DNA from: Cryptomeria japonica
Lineage: Eukaryota; Streptophyta; Pinopsida; Cupressales; Cupressaceae
Assembly: GCF_030272615.1 (NCBI RefSeq)
Contig: NC_081410.1
Coordinates: 221,333,415-221,397,414 of the forward strand
Reading direction: 5' to 3'
Length of the DNA stretch: 64,000 nt
The notes below the pieces were generated by a model. That model was not told the DNA's origin, made no database searches, and saw only the letters and a list, made by a program, of their open reading frames with translations. This document shows, in pieces, positions 1 through 12,073 of the stretch. Each line of letters starts with the position of its first letter. Position 1 is the first letter of the stretch. Both the position numbers and the translations under genes were made by a program.

Positions 1-1318
1 TTACTATTGTTGATATGAATGTCCACAAAATGTGGAAGCATTGGTAAGGTAAGTGAACTGTTTGACAAAATGCCGCAAAGAAAATGTGATTTTATGGAAT
101 GTCGTGAATGCGTGAAATGTATAAAATGAGTATGGTGAAAAAGATCTAGAAACTTTCAAGCAAATGCCATTGGCAGGTGTGAATACAAATTCCACAACCT
201 TTCAAAGCATCCTCTCTTCCTTTGAGCTTTAGAACAGGGTATGAACATCCATAAAAGCACAAAGGAAAGAGAAATATTGTCATATGTTGTAGTTGCAACT
301 GGCTTGGTAGAAGTATATGCACAATGTAGAAGCATTAAGAAGGCAAGAGAATTGTTTTAAATAACACCTCAAAGAAATGTGATCACATGGAATACACACA
401 AATGGATATGTTGAAAAGGCTTTAAAAACCTTCAAGCAAATGCAATTGGCAGGTGTGAAGTCAAATTCTACAACCTTTGCTAGCATCCTTCCTGCTGTCC
501 AAAAATGGGAGCTTTGGAACATGGTATGGATATCCATCGAAGCATAAAGGATAGAGAAATATTTTCAGATGTTGTAGTAGCAACTGCCTTGGTAGACATG
601 TATGAAAAATGTGGAGGACGCACAGACAAAGCATGTGAAGTGTTTGACAGAATACCTCAAAGAAATTTGATCTCATGGATTGCCATGATTGCAGGATAAA
701 CTTAAACTAGATTTGTTGAAAAGGCATTAGAATCTTTCAAGAAAACACAAGTGGAGATTATACCTGAAAGAAATGTGGTGTCATGGAATAATGTGATTGA
801 ATGATATGCACTCCATGGATTTGTTGAAATGGCTTTAGAAAATTTCAAGCAAATGCAATTGGTAGGTGTAAAGCCAAATGCCACAACCTTTGCAAGCATC
901 CTCCATGATTGTGCCAAAATGGGAGCTTTGAAATAGGGCATGGACATCCATTAAAGTATAAAGGATTGAAGAATTTTTTGAGATGTTGTAGTTGCAACTT
1001 CCCTAGTTGACATGTTGTAAATTGTGGTCCAGCATAGACAAGACATTTCAATTGTTTGACAGAATGCCTCAAGGAAATGCAGTTTCATGGACTGCAATGA
1101 TTGCAGGATATGTACAAAATGGATTCATTGAAAAGGTTGTAGAAACTTTCAAACAAATGCAATTGGCAGGTTTAAAGCTAGATTTCACAACCTTTGTTAG
1201 CATCCTTCCTGCTTGTCCCAAAATAGGAGCTTTGGAACAGGGTGTGGATATCCATCAAGAAAAATGCTTTTCATGTTTCCCTGTTAATATGGTTCAAGAT
1301 TCAATGAGAATTTGATGT
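1..1318 (+). pseudogene. PPR (PLS-type pentatricopeptide repeat) protein pseudogene, truncated at window edge
   Basis: Translated pieces on the plus strand give PPR repeat signatures such as VVVATALVDMYEKCG, MPQGNAVSWTAMIAGYVQNG and TFVSILPACPKIGALEQG. The open stretches are 505-699 and 1007-1315. The motif caaatgcaattggcaggtg (with variants) recurs near 161, 438, 850 and 1155, marking at least four repeat units. Stops and frame changes separate the units (for example the TAA at 357 and the TAG at 937), so no product is expected. Intact relatives bind organellar RNA and help edit or process transcripts. Retroposed or duplicated PPR arrays of this type are abundant in gymnosperms. The 5' end lies outside the window; no C-terminal E or DYW domain is seen before the similarity stops near 1318. 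Confidence 0.85.
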
Positions 1319-3152
1319 CTTTTTCATCCTATAAACTAGTGTAGAAGCCAATAGGTACTAGCTCCAGTGCTTTTGCATGATCGTTAAAAAATGGCCCTTC
1401 AACCATTTCTTAACTTGACTCTGGTGTTAAGATTGGTGAATATTTTCTTTTCTATTTTTATGCAATGGGTATCAACTCTTCTACTGCCAACCTTTTTGTA
1501 GACTAACCCTTTTTTTTCCTTTTTTTTTCATTTTGTAATGGCCAGAAGAGAAAGGGTATGCTTCAATTCATCCAACACTGAATTGTCTCACTATTTACAT
1601 GGATGTAGGTACAAGTTTAGGCTTCATGTAATTCAATTATAAAGTATTATTTTATAAATGATTGGAAAGTATAACAAAGAGGCTCAACCATGTCCATCAC
1701 CATAGCTTGTTTTGTAAGGAGTTTCCAAAATTCATTACTTAATTGTACAAGTATATTTGTTTTAGGTGATGATGAGCAGGAACTTATATGTTTGTTGTTG
1801 ATATAGACATTTGAAAAATTGAGATGTGTAATGGTATATTATATGAAAGCATTCTGAATCTTGAAGATCTCAAGCAAATATGAAAAGATAATAAAAACTA
1901 TCAACGAAATCTTATGAAGGGATCACACCAACCTCCCTCCTCATTGTCATTCCTATCCTTCCAATGAATTGAACATTTCAAGATACTTTGTTCTATTCTT
2001 CTTTGAAACATCATTGTTTCGTTACATTGTCATTTCAAAAAGGATAAAAATCTAGAGACTTAAATATATCCACACCTAGTCATATTAGACTTTATCCAAT
2101 TCCAATTATTTATTAAATAAATTTGTTTAATTAATTGATTATTGGTTATCTTTATTCATGATACTTTTAAAAATTAATTTTTTATTTAATAAAAATGGAT
2201 CAAATTGACCCTTTCTAGGAACCATTACATACCAATTTGAGTTTGAAATGCGTGGTTTAAACATTGGATTGTTAAATATTTAAAGGACAAACCCCAATTC
2301 AATTTAAATTATCTAATCATTTGATCAATCCAAGAGCAATCCACTTCATCACACTACATCATTGATTGCATTGATATTGTATCATTAATAGATGTCCAAC
2401 CCACAAACCAACTTCATTTTCTTAACATGAATTTGATCTAAAAAAAACCCCATAATATTAAAGCTTACTAATTTCAGCCACATGAACATAAAGCAAAAAA
2501 CAAAAGAATAAATCATTTATCAAACTTTTCCTAATTTTAGATCTAATCATAAAATATTAATTGTAATCAGTATACACCATCTTCCAGAAAACACTTCAAT
2601 GCTACAATTGATAATATAACATAGTAAACAATAAGTGTTTCGTTTCTTTAAAAATAACCAATTAATATTAATTAAATACACAAATCCTTAGAACATAAAA
2701 AACATACTCATTTAAATAAATATATATTTAATACATGATTCTAAATAATACTTCAATTCTCTTTCAATCTTGATGCCCAAGCATGCCAAACCAAAAAATA
2801 AAATAAATAAATATATTTTTAAAATTACAAAGATTAATTAACACCAAGAAAGAAAAGAACCCCATAAAACCCAAAATTAGCATATATTGTGTAGCAATTT
2901 GTTTCTTAAAAACTAAGATTATCTATCATCAATCTCAAGAGACAGTAAAAGCTATCAATTAAATCCCTTGCATGTAGAGCCATAATGAAGGGCATGCAAA
3001 AACGCAAACAACCACTTTATTGTATTCCTATCAATACAATCTCCTTAATTATGTGAAAATCAGACTTTTTCTGTTGTTCTAGTTGATCACAAATTCCTAC
3101 AAAACCAAACCCAATTACCTAAGTTCAAATCTGTCATGAAGGATTGGTATGA
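1319..3152. other. AT-rich intergenic DNA, no gene recognised
   Basis: No open frame of convincing composition, no repeat pair and no RNA gene could be seen in this stretch. It is AT-rich with many short homopolymer tracts and probably represents old, decayed repeat DNA next to the PPR pseudogene. Confidence 0.5.
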
Positions 3153-3398
3153 TTAAAAGATAAAACAAGAACCTAATAAGAAATAAAATTGTAGAACATA
3201 CCTTACATAATTTAGAGCAGCCATGAGTTGTGGGTGATTGTAGAGCAAACGATGAGCTCCTCCCTTGATGAGGCCATAAAATATGTTTGCCCACATAAGT
3301 GTTCTAGGCAAACATATGGGGAGAAACCTTGGGGGAGGAATATACATCATGAGTGGATAGAAAACAGGTAATATTGTAATCATGATAGAAGCCATCAC
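3153..3398 (-). CDS. Doubtful short hydrophobic ORF, possible isolated exon
   Basis: An 81-codon minus-strand frame starts MMASIMITILPVFYPLMMY and is hydrophobic throughout. A donor-like AAG/GTATGT lies near codon 66, and a TATATATAG-like sequence lies about 50 bp upstream of the start. I do not recognise the protein. Joining to the nearest acceptor-like site around 3095 gives a stop almost at once, so no second exon supports it. The upstream TATA-like sequence is also part of the local AT-rich repeat. It may well be chance. Confidence 0.15.
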   Translation of the reverse strand: MMASIMITILPVFYPLMMYIPPPRFLPICLPRTLMWANIFYGLIKGGAHRLLYNHPQLMAALNYVRYVLQFYFLLGSCFIF

Positions 3399-3559
3399 AC
3401 TTCAAAACGAGTGTGTTGGGTTTTAATGAAAAAGATATATAATTTATATGTATATATAGGGTAGATAATTCAAGGTATTTTGAGTAAAAATATGGAAATC
3501 TAAATTGGTTGTTTAGTTCAAACATTCATGGTAATGACATTTCTTTTTGTTTTTGTTAA

Positions 3560-3573
3560 GTTTACGAGTTGTT
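3560..3573. repeat. Target-site duplication, left copy (14 bp)
   Basis: gtttacgagttgtt occurs here and again at 4854-4867, exactly bracketing the minus-strand insert at 3574-4853. Confidence 0.85.
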
Positions 3574-4853
3574 TTTGATTAATGAAAAAGAAGGTTTTGA
3601 AGGGGCCCCGAAACCCTTTACAAGCAAGACTTAAATAGAAAAGCTACGCGAAACAGAAAGGAACAAAACCATAAAAGAAAAAACCAGCGGAAAACCGAAG
3701 AAAACCCAAAAAAGCCCCAAAAAGCCAGCAGGCCTTCCAGAAATCAGATTTTTTTCAGGGCTTTAGCCAGGGTATTGTTGATTTCTTGCAGCTCTTTGAT
3801 GTTGTCTTTGAAGTTGGGGGATCCTTAGCAACAACAGCCACAGCTTTCTTGATACTAGCCCTAGTTCTCTTCGCAGTACCGCCCGCCGGGGTAGCATCAC
3901 CACTTCCAGTCTGGATGGTCTCCTCCTCTAGGTCAAGATCCATGACCGGTTTAGGAGTATGGTCAAAGACCTTGGCAATGTCCTCCAGGTTTTTGGTGAC
4001 AACTAAGAGGATACTTGGGATAACTCCCATCAGATTTTTCATCGCTTCTTTTCCCTCTTCCAGCGATTTTACCTTTTTCTCCATTTCCTACTTCCAATTA
4101 ATCTGCTCTCTATTTTCATCCTCCCTCTTTTTATCTAAATTTATCCCTTTCTTTTCCAAGTTTTTTAGGGTTTCGTAGGTCCATCTGTCAAAATCCATTC
4201 TAGCCTCCGAGAGCTTCTTGAGAATATCTAGGATAAGCCCCTCACCAGCACTTTCCTTGTCCTTGCTATCCCTATCCTCAGTCAGGTCCTTCTCAGAGTC
4301 TTTATTCATTTCCTTCTCAGAATTAACTTCGGTTTCCTCATTATCCTTGGGAGTCATTTCTTCCATTAGATGGCTATTGTCCTTACTGGGGCATTCGCTT
4401 AGATTAGGGCTATCTTGACCAGGCTCAAAATCGCCACTTTCTTCCTCATTACCCAGCTCCTCATCTTTCCAACTGTCTTCACCATTAGATTCGTCCATCT
4501 CCATACCACTGCTTTCCTTGACAATGTCCTCTATTTCCAACCCGGGGGCACTTTTCCTTTTCTTGTTGGACGACGCCTTCTCCTTGCTAGTTTCTCCCTC
4601 TTCCATCTTTCTCTTGCCCGGGGAAGTGGAAATCCGCTTATTTTTCTGCAGGGCAAGGGTTTTGCAATGCTCATAGATGAGTAGCAGGAGCCCGCAGTGG
4701 AGAATCGGGTTGGAAGGGTTAGTCCTGTGTTTGTTGAGGGACCTGGAAAGGGACCGAAAAAGGTAGTAGGGCAGAGACACCTTTTTGTCGTGTCTAAAAT
4801 GGTTTAAGAGCACGAAGTGGTAGGTGTGGGCCCTGGAGAAACGACCTTCAATG
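3574..4853 (-). mobile_element. 5'-truncated LINE-mobilised insert carrying a Lys/Glu-rich ORF
   Basis: A GC-richer 1.28-kb block sits in AT-rich DNA between two perfect 14-bp copies of gtttacgagttgtt. Read on the minus strand, it begins inside an open frame, which indicates 5' truncation. It ends in a roughly 180-bp 3' UTR finishing ...TTCATTAATCAAAAA, the same style of tail as the LINEs in this window (compare ...TTATCGATCAAAAAAAAA at 22561-22579). A truncated 5' end, an A-rich 3' end and a long TSD together are the marks of target-primed reverse transcription by an L1-type LINE. The encoded protein is not a LINE endonuclease, RT or RNase H, so this is either a non-autonomous retroposon, a LINE family with an extra 3' ORF, or a retroposed transcript. 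Confidence 0.75.
3755..4853 (-). pseudogene. Lys/Glu-rich ORF of the LINE-mobilised insert, one in-frame stop
   Basis: The frame is open from the 5' edge of the insert (4853) to a stop at 3755, broken only by a TAG at 4090-4088. That gives about 365 residues. Three parts can be seen. An N-terminal globular-looking part contains RHDKKVSLPYYLFRSLSRSL and ILHCGLLLLIYEH. A long, very acidic and lysine-rich low-complexity middle follows, with a KRK-type basic patch. The C-terminal part is predicted helical (EKKVKSLEEGKEAMKNL). No catalytic motif is visible. The composition suggests a nucleic-acid- or chromatin-associated protein, but that is inference. I do not recognise the family. The N-terminal part has a faint pattern resemblance to the ORF at 48492-49433, which also lies just before a LINE tail. 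Confidence 0.55.
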
Positions 4854-4867
4854 GTTTACGAGTTGTT
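4854..4867. repeat. Target-site duplication, right copy (14 bp)
   Basis: Second copy of gtttacgagttgtt, pairing with 3560-3573. Confidence 0.85.
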
Positions 4868-5909
4868 GATTTGCAATTCAAATATAGTAAAACTAATTTA
4901 GTCTTTATATAAAGATTTAGATTCTTTCAAAAATCTATATTTATGATTTAATTTAAACTTATAATATATTAACATTATAATTTAATTAATTATATACAAT
5001 TGAAATAAATACTTAAATAATATTCAAATTACATAATATAAAAATAAAATATTGTAGAAAATAAAATAAATAAAATTGAAAAATATGTAAGGGTGTGGTT
5101 TTCTTCTGCAGCTAAATTAAATATATCTTTTATATTTTAATTTAATTATTTATTTTATATTAAATTAATATTGTGAACTAAAATATAGAAGTCTAAGTTG
5201 GTTTTTTTTTTTAAACAAAAAGCTAAAGCCTATATTATATATTATATTATAAAATAAGGAAAATTACATTAGAATTGTGACCTACGTTGGTTGTTTTTAG
5301 TTTTGGTAATATATTTTTTAAATTTTTACACTTCAAATGTAGTAAATCCAATTTAACCTTTATATACATTTGGATTGTTTCAAAAATTTATTTTTATCAT
5401 TTATTATAAAAAATAATAATAGAATTAAAAATATAATTCCATTTATTGAAACAAATACTTAAATATATTCAAATTACAAAATCATTATTATGAAAAAAAT
5501 ATTTTAATAAAACAAATAAAATAATAAAATAACTCTTCTATTTAGAATTGTCTTTTAAGTGGGAGGATAAATAGTTGGGTTTTTTTTGCATATAAACTAA
5601 ATTAAGTATATCTTTTAATTCTAAATTTCACTATATATTTTTCTATAATTTTTTTAATAAAGGTTAAGTAACTCAAAGTATTGTCAAATGAAAATATTAA
5701 AATATAAGTTGACTGTATGATTTCATCAATTAACTTAAATAATATGTTTTATTGTTATTTTGTCTTTTAAATACAAAGGATAGTTAGTAGTCTTTCTCAT
5801 ATAAACTAAATTAATTATATTTTTTTTTAAATTAACTATATTTTTTGTATTATTTTTTAGTTAAAGGTTAGATAATTCAAAGTATTGTTAAATGAAAATG
5901 TTGAAATCT
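4868..5909. repeat. AT-rich degenerate tandem repeat, unit about 204 bp
   Basis: Related blocks recur. The phrase aaactaaattaa.tatat occurs at about 5598 and 5804, and in weaker form near 5110. The phrase ggttagataattcaaagtat occurs at about 5664 (degenerate) and 5866, with an older copy at 3462. Spacing of the two best pairs is 202-206 bp. The same material continues after LINE-1 at 12074-12296. No coding potential is seen. It is best read as decayed satellite-like DNA that served as target for three LINE-type insertions. Confidence 0.55.
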
Positions 5910-5922
5910 AAATTGATAGTTG
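5910..5922. repeat. LINE-1 target-site duplication, left copy (13 bp)
   Basis: aaattgatagttg is repeated at 12061-12073 directly after the A-rich tail of LINE-1. Confidence 0.85.
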
Positions 5923-6196
5923 AGGAACGGATGTTATGGTGGAGGATTTGGCTGTGAATTTTCGGCCTTGATGTGATTTCTCCCTAAAGGTGGAAGCAGT
6001 ATCGAGGCACTCAGGCAATGATGTGGGTACCTCGGCATTAACATGGAGGAGTTAAGCTCCTCCACCCGGTTTGCGATCTCTAGCCCATCCACTTGCGTTA
6101 CTTTCACTCTCTATGTTTTAATTGCTCTACAACTTTAATTACGTTTAACTTCACCGCCTATCTGTTCAAACCGCGCGACCCCAACCCCGGTTTCTG

Positions 6197-7859
6197 ATGG
6201 AGCCAGAGTCAGATGGAGTTGCCACTAATGGCCCTAAACCTACCCCTCAGACAAACCCAACCCTAAAAAAGTTATTTGTTGAGACTGTCGCCTGCCTGTG
6301 AATGGAGTCCACCCGTCGGCGCAATTCCTTAAGGCTCCTGCAAACAAAGGACCCAGTAAGGACGGTAAGTGCCCTCGCATTACCTCAGACTCCTTCTGCA
6401 TTTCACCAAATATTGAAATGTTGAATGAAATTGCCTCGGAAAAGCTTAGGCTATGTGACACTACCATCTTTTTTGCTTGTGTTGATGCTCAAAAATGCCC
6501 ACCTAGGAAATTAGTAGATGATTGGTTTAATAATATGTGGAATCTGAATTTAGGGCTTAAAATTTCATTCTGTAGGCAAATACAGAGAGGTCTTTTCCTC
6601 ATTTTCTTTAACTCGCATGAATCCCAACTGGAAGCCCTCAAATGCCAATACTGGACGGTTGGGAATACCTCCTTTCGAGCCCTAGCCTGGTCTCTGGAGG
6701 CGGTTAATGAGGAAGTTCTCGCACTATCCTCTCCCAGATGGATCATCCTCAAGGATGTCCCTCCCATTCTATGGCATTTTCTTCCCCAATTAATGGAACC
6801 ATTTGGCAAAATAATTTGGATTGATGAGACTGCCTGGTTGGTACCCAACCTTGACGCAAGAATGCTTGTCTCAATTAAGCCTAAAATTGACATCCCACCG
6901 TGTTTAAACCTAAATATTAATGGAGATACTTTCGTCTATCCTGTTGAAATGCTTGGAGGATTGAATGCATGTTTTCTCTGCAAGAAAGAAGGGCATATTC
7001 GTAAAAACTGCCCAATCATCAATCACAGGAAACAAAATAATAATTCACCTGAGACTTCGGTAAACCCTAAAACCAATAATGACCTAAATTCAACTCCCCT
7101 TCAGTCTGCTAACGTAGAGATTTCAGCACCTGGCACCAGTCTTAATGGAGTAAATCCAATGCATGTTGACCACGCACCTCTGGTCCCCGAATCCCTCATC
7201 CTTGTTTCCGACCCATCAAAAGATCCTATAGAATCACCCTCCGACTGCTTTCAAGTGGTTATTTCAAGAAAGAAAAGATGGAAAACTACCCACCATAACG
7301 CCCTAAACCATAACCACTCTAATACCATCCAATTGGCCCCTAATTGTAAACTCCCCCCCCAGTGACCCATGACTCTTCCCAAACCCCTGTCAATTTTGTG
7401 GTTAAAGACATGGTCAAAAATCTAGAAAACCCTAATCGTGGCGCTAATGATGCTAGCATTAGTGATAACCCTACAATGATTCTTAGATCTGAAACCCCCA
7501 AATAACCGGTCTCCTCTTCACTTGCGGGACTTACCACCGAGGTTAGCACCACCAACCCCTCGGCTGCATCTACGCTCAAAGAAATAGAGGACAATCATGT
7601 TATAGAAGTTATTTATGTCAATAAGGGTCTAGATGACATTAGGTCTAGCACGATGCTCCTTGGCTTTCCAGGCTCCCAGTTGTCTGGGTCTGACATAGGA
7701 GGAAATTCAGATAATAAAGTTGAGCCTCCCAAAAATAGTGAAGATGATGAGGACCTTATGAAAGGATACTCCTTAAATAAAAAGAAAGGTAGACCTATGG
7801 GCTCCAAAAACAAGAGGAAGCTTGAAGATCAATACGGTCTTCCTACCAACCCCTCTTAA
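6197..7859 (+). pseudogene. LINE-1 ORF1: DUF4283-like RNA-binding protein with zinc knuckle
   Basis: I start it at ATG 6197 (MEPESDGVATNG). The frame shifts near 6295 into the long open frame that runs to 7365. A second shift at the C8 run (7353-7360) moves to the frame that ends at 7859, with one TAA at 7503. The long part has the plant L1 ORF1 layout: a DUF4283-like domain (about 6400-6900, with LVDDWFNNMWNLNLGLK and SSPRWIILKDVPPILW), then a C-x2-C-x4-H-x4-C knuckle (CFLCKKEGHIRKNC, 6970-7011). A Ser/Pro/Asn-rich linker follows, then a basic tail (KKKGRPMGSKNKRK). ORF1 proteins bind the element RNA to form the transposition particle. ORF2 starts 13 bp after its stop. Confidence 0.85.
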
Positions 7860-7872
7860 ATCCTCCACTTTA

Positions 7873-10800
7873 ATGAAGTACATATCATGGAACATTCGAG
7901 GCCTTGAGTCGCCTGATGGGAAATTTGTTATTAAAAGATTTCTGGATTACCATAAAAATTTAGATTTTCTAATGCTACAAGAACTTAAATTTGTTGGGTT
8001 CTCTCTCAACACCACACTTGATTTCATTTGGAGAGATGCAATCAAAATTTGTACCAACCACCCAAGAGGAAAGGGAGGAGTTGGCCTTCTTATTGCCCCT
8101 AAATGGGCAAAGTACCTCAAGGATAAAGGAACTTCCCCTTGTAATAGAGTGGCTTGGGTTACATTAGATGTTAAAGGAACTTGCTTTGGCATATGCTCCA
8201 TATATGCATCTAATGACTACAAAGAAAGAATATCCCTCTGGAACTGGCTTACATCCCTCCCAAATATCCCCTAGGTCATGGCTGGAGACTTTAACATGAC
8301 TGAACACCAAGATGACAAGGTTGGGGGCCTTCCGTTTGAATGGAAATCTCTAGAAAAACCTCACTGGGACAGGTTTAAACATCAACTACAGCTATTTGAC
8401 CCCTTGGAAGGCACCAAACCTGATACCCCTAACCTATGGTACACCTGGTGCAACTTTTAACAAAGCACTAATAGAATCTACTCCAGGCTAGATAGGTTTT
8501 ATGTTAATAAGGACTTCTTTTCCTTCTCCCCCAATCAATTTGGGAATGCGGTGGTAGTCTTACCTGCTACCCTATCTGATCATTTCCCCATTCTAGCCAT
8601 CATTAACACCAGAAATTCCATCACCCCTAGCCACCCTCGCAATAAGAAATTTTTACTCAACACCTCCCTGCTGCAAGACGTGGAAGTCCTAAATGCCATC
8701 AAAATAGTTAGATTCTTCAATCTACAACCACATCTCCCCCAATCCCACATTCTCAAATGAAAGAGGAACATTTCCTCCTAGCAGAAACTACTCCAAACCC
8801 TTACTCATCGGCTTCACTCCTTGGAACAAGAAATTCAAATGCAACCCTCCTCCCCTACCTTGGCCAAATGGGTCTCCGAGGCTAGAAATATCCTCAGAAA
8901 TCACCAACGGGTTAAAATCAGAGGTTCCTTCATCAAAGTCCATAACCATTGGCTCCAATTTGGTGATAAAGGCTCCAAAATATTCTTTAATCTTCTCAAA
9001 CAAAAATAGACCAGAGAAAAAATCGATAGAATAATGGTAGATGATAAGGAACTCCTGGATATCAATGATATCAAAGAGACCTTTGAGGTGTTTTACAAGA
9101 CTCTGTTTACTTTAGAGGATAATGAGGCCTCGATAGATGCTCAAACTAAGTGTAGTACCATTATTCCAAATAGAATCTCTAAGGGTGAAGCTCTCCTCCT
9201 CGAAGCTAGGATCTTTGTGCAAGAAATTATTGATGCCATTAAGGATCTCAAGGATAACAAGGCCCCAGGCCTCGATGGAATTCCTGCTGAATTCTACAAA
9301 ACCAACATTGATTGGATCACTAATGACCTCTATGGTATTTACAATGAAGCACTTGACACTGGCACCCTGGGGAAGTTCATCAATAGGGGTATTATTAATC
9401 TTATCCCAAAAGAGGGGGACAAAGCCCTAATAAAAAACTAGAGGCCAATCACCCTCCTCAACGTCTCCTACAAAATCTTAGCCAAAGCCTTAGCCTCTCG
9501 CCTTGAGAAGATCCTTCCCAAGTTCATCTGCTCTAACCAAACTAGATTCATTAAAGGCAGATATATCTTGGAGAATATTATAACTAGCTGGGAATCCATC
9601 GAATGGGCCAGAACCTCGAACCAAGACGCTGCCATGTTCCTTGTCGACTTTGAGAAAGCCTATGACAGGGTGGAGTGGGGCTTCATCCTCATGATGCTCA
9701 AAACCTTTGGCTTCCCTAGGGAGTTTTGTGATTATGTTTGGATCCTCCTCAGAGACGCATCTGCCCTAATCGAAGTCAATGGGACTCTTTCCCATCCTAT
9801 TCCTCTTTCTAGATCAATTAGGCAAGGTTGGCCTCTTGCCCCTGCTCTTTTTTTCATTGCATTAGATGCCCTTTACTATCTCCTTAGAGATGGCACCCTA
9901 TCCCCTAGAGTCCAAGGCATTAAGATGTCGAACGACTCTGAATTTCTCAACATTTAGTTTGTCGATGATACCTTGCTGTTCCTGAAGCTCTCTAGGCATA
10001 ATAGTGATACCCTTAATCAAAAAATTGACACCTTTGGTAGAGCATATGGACCTCGGATCTCTAGCTCCAAATCCATTCTACTTGGGTGGAAAGATAACCC
10101 TTCGAACTGGCTTCAGAAGTTTGGAAATGCATGGAGAGGACCCAATAAGCTAGTCAGATACCTTGGTATCCCCTTTTCTGTATCTCCCTCTCTTAGAGAC
10201 ATGTGGAGTTGGGTCAAAGAAAAAATAGACAAAAAACTCAACAAGTATGACAATAGGGTCCTCTCCCTTGCTGGCAGGATTCAAGTATGCCAAAAAATCC
10301 TCTCTTCCTACAGCATATACTATTCCTCTTTGTGGATGTTCAGCAACTACCAATTTTTTGAAATCCAAAAGGCTATCAGATGATTCCTATGGTCTGATGG
10401 CAAGGGTAGAAGGAAAGCTCATGCGATCAAGTGGACCTGGTGCCACTTAGACAAAAAACTTGGGGGGCTGGGCCTCAAGGATCTTAGGCTGCAAGGAATC
10501 TCCCTCGTGGCCAAATGGATATTCCATGCACTGGAAGGACAAGAACCTTGGAAAATTCTCATTAGAAACAACATACAAAATGGTGTTCCCAAAACTGCCA
10601 AATCCTGGAAAGCCCTCCCACTCAACGACTTGATTGTAGGTGGTTTCCCTATGTTTGTCCAAGGCACCTAGGTGTTTAAATCCATTTGGAAAGCCTAGGA
10701 GCATGTGCATAGACTTATTAACAACTCTAGCATTAACTGTGACAGTACCCTCCACGGTGAAAGGTCCATATGGTGGAACCTATATCATAATTCTAAACCC

Positions 10801-11864
10801 CTTGCCTTAACCCAAGGTTGCTCTGCTAAGTACTAGCACAATAAAGGAATTAAGTATATTATGGATATCCTAGAACATGATAATCTTATCAGCTGGGAGA
10901 GTCTTAGCAATAAGTATGATCTCCCTGCTTCACATAAGAGGACCTACAACATGATTAAAAATGCATGCACTCCCTTTAATCTCCCTAGGAGCACACATGT
11001 AGACGCTTATAGGTACCTTACATTCCTATGGAAGGATGGATCCACCCTCCCCAAGATCAAAGCTAAATCTATCTATAGCCTGCTCAATAATGATACCTCG
11101 GTGATAGAACATATTAACACTCTATGGTACGTTAACCATGCCCCTCACACATGGTAGAAAACCTTTGAGAAGCTATGGTGATCCCCCACCCCCCAAGGTC
11201 AAATGCTTCAGGTGGCAACTTATATTGGACATACTACCTATTAGGAATAAATCGGCTGCATATGATTTGTGCTATGTTTGCAGAAAACCTGAGACCGCGC
11301 GCCACATCTTCTTTGATTGTCCTTTTGCTAGAGAAATTTGGTTAATGTTTGGAATTTCTATCACAAAACATGTTTGCACTCTTAATATAATTACTAGTTT
11401 TATTCATGGACTGAGGAAGGATGCTAACCTAGTTTGGCAAATTCTATCTTCTTACATACTTTGGTTTATTTGGAAACTTAGGAATGAGGAGAAGTTTCAA
11501 GGTAATACAAGGGAACTTACTGGTTTTTTAAAAAAAACTCACACATTACAAAATTGTTGTGCAGGTTTGCTTTCTGATGAACATTGAGAGGAACAAACTC
11601 CTACGATTCCTCAAATATGGCTAAGCAACCATGTTTGTCTATGAGATGCAAGATGGTTATGAATGGGCCAGGCTCGCAGAGAATCAAACCTCCTTTGATA
11701 AAGCAGTAAAGAATTTGATAAAGGATCTACAGGATAGTAGGCCTCCTCCCTTCAACAAGATAGAGATGTGCTCCCAGATCCTAGCATGAAAGAAGGTGGT
11801 CTGGATGGAAGGAGCACAAGGATGGACCACATGGCTGGAGGATCGGGATGAGGTTCTACAATAA
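7873..11864 (+). pseudogene. LINE-1 ORF2: endonuclease, reverse transcriptase, zinc-binding domain
   Basis: ATG 7873 opens MKYISWNIRGLESPDGK, the classic start of an exonuclease-endonuclease-phosphatase domain. Its motifs follow: LMLQELK, GDFN (codon 138), RLDRFY and SDHFPI (codon 235). The RT domain has APGLDGIPAEFYK, NWRPITLL with its Trp now a stop, MFLVDFEKAYDRVEW, RQGWPLAP and the catalytic FVDD at 9958-9969. A zinc-binding RT-associated domain follows (PPKVKCFRWQ, then CYVCRKPETARHIFFDC). After a further frame change the protein can be followed to a TAA at 11862. That is about 1330 codons, normal for L1 ORF2. In-frame stops include 8272, 8458, 8758, 8779, 9007, 9439, 9955, 10381, 10669, 10696 and 10834. 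Frame changes lie near 11160-11190 and 11590-11630. No RNase H is present. Confidence 0.9.
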
Positions 11865-12060
11865 TGCTTGTTAATAACCTATATACTCTTCAGTGTTCCC
11901 CATATTTTGTTGTGATTAGGAGATAAATGTATATGCTACTTGCCTAGTCTCTCTAGTTTCATAGTTTGGCGATTGAGGCTCTGCCTCCCACTCTCTCTTT
12001 TTGTATAAACTCTCCGACTCTTTTTTGGACTCTCGATTTCTAATACCAAAAAAAAATTAA
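11865..12060 (+). other. LINE-1 3' UTR and A-rich tail
   Basis: Non-coding tail with CT-rich tracts (tctctctagtttc, ctcccactctctcttttt) that ends in an A-rich run just before the right TSD copy. Confidence 0.7.
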
Positions 12061-12073
12061 AAATTGATAGTTG
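12061..12073. repeat. LINE-1 target-site duplication, right copy (13 bp)
   Basis: aaattgatagttg, pairing with 5910-5922. Confidence 0.85.

Larger units (their letters stand above)
5923..12060 (+). mobile_element. LINE-1: near full-length L1-type non-LTR retrotransposon without RNase H
   Basis: The 6.14-kb element is framed by a 13-bp TSD and ends in ...taccaaaaaaaaattaa. It has a 5' UTR (5923-6196), ORF1 (6197-7859), a 13-bp gap, ORF2 (7873-11864) and a 3' UTR of about 200 bp that contains a CT-rich stretch. The ORF order and domains match plant L1 elements, which copy themselves through target-primed reverse transcription. It is dead: ORF1 has two frameshifts and a stop, and ORF2 has a dozen or more stops and about two frameshifts. 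Unlike LINE-2 nearby, no RNase H follows the zinc-binding region. Confidence 0.9.

Noticed and set aside
1319-3152. Search for a host gene, tRNA or DNA transposon with inverted ends
   Set aside because: No splice-supported ORF, cloverleaf-like segment or terminal inverted repeat pair could be recognised.
3786-4684. Plus-strand Ser/Phe-rich open frames
   Set aside because: They are antisense shadows of the Lys/Glu-rich minus-strand ORF.
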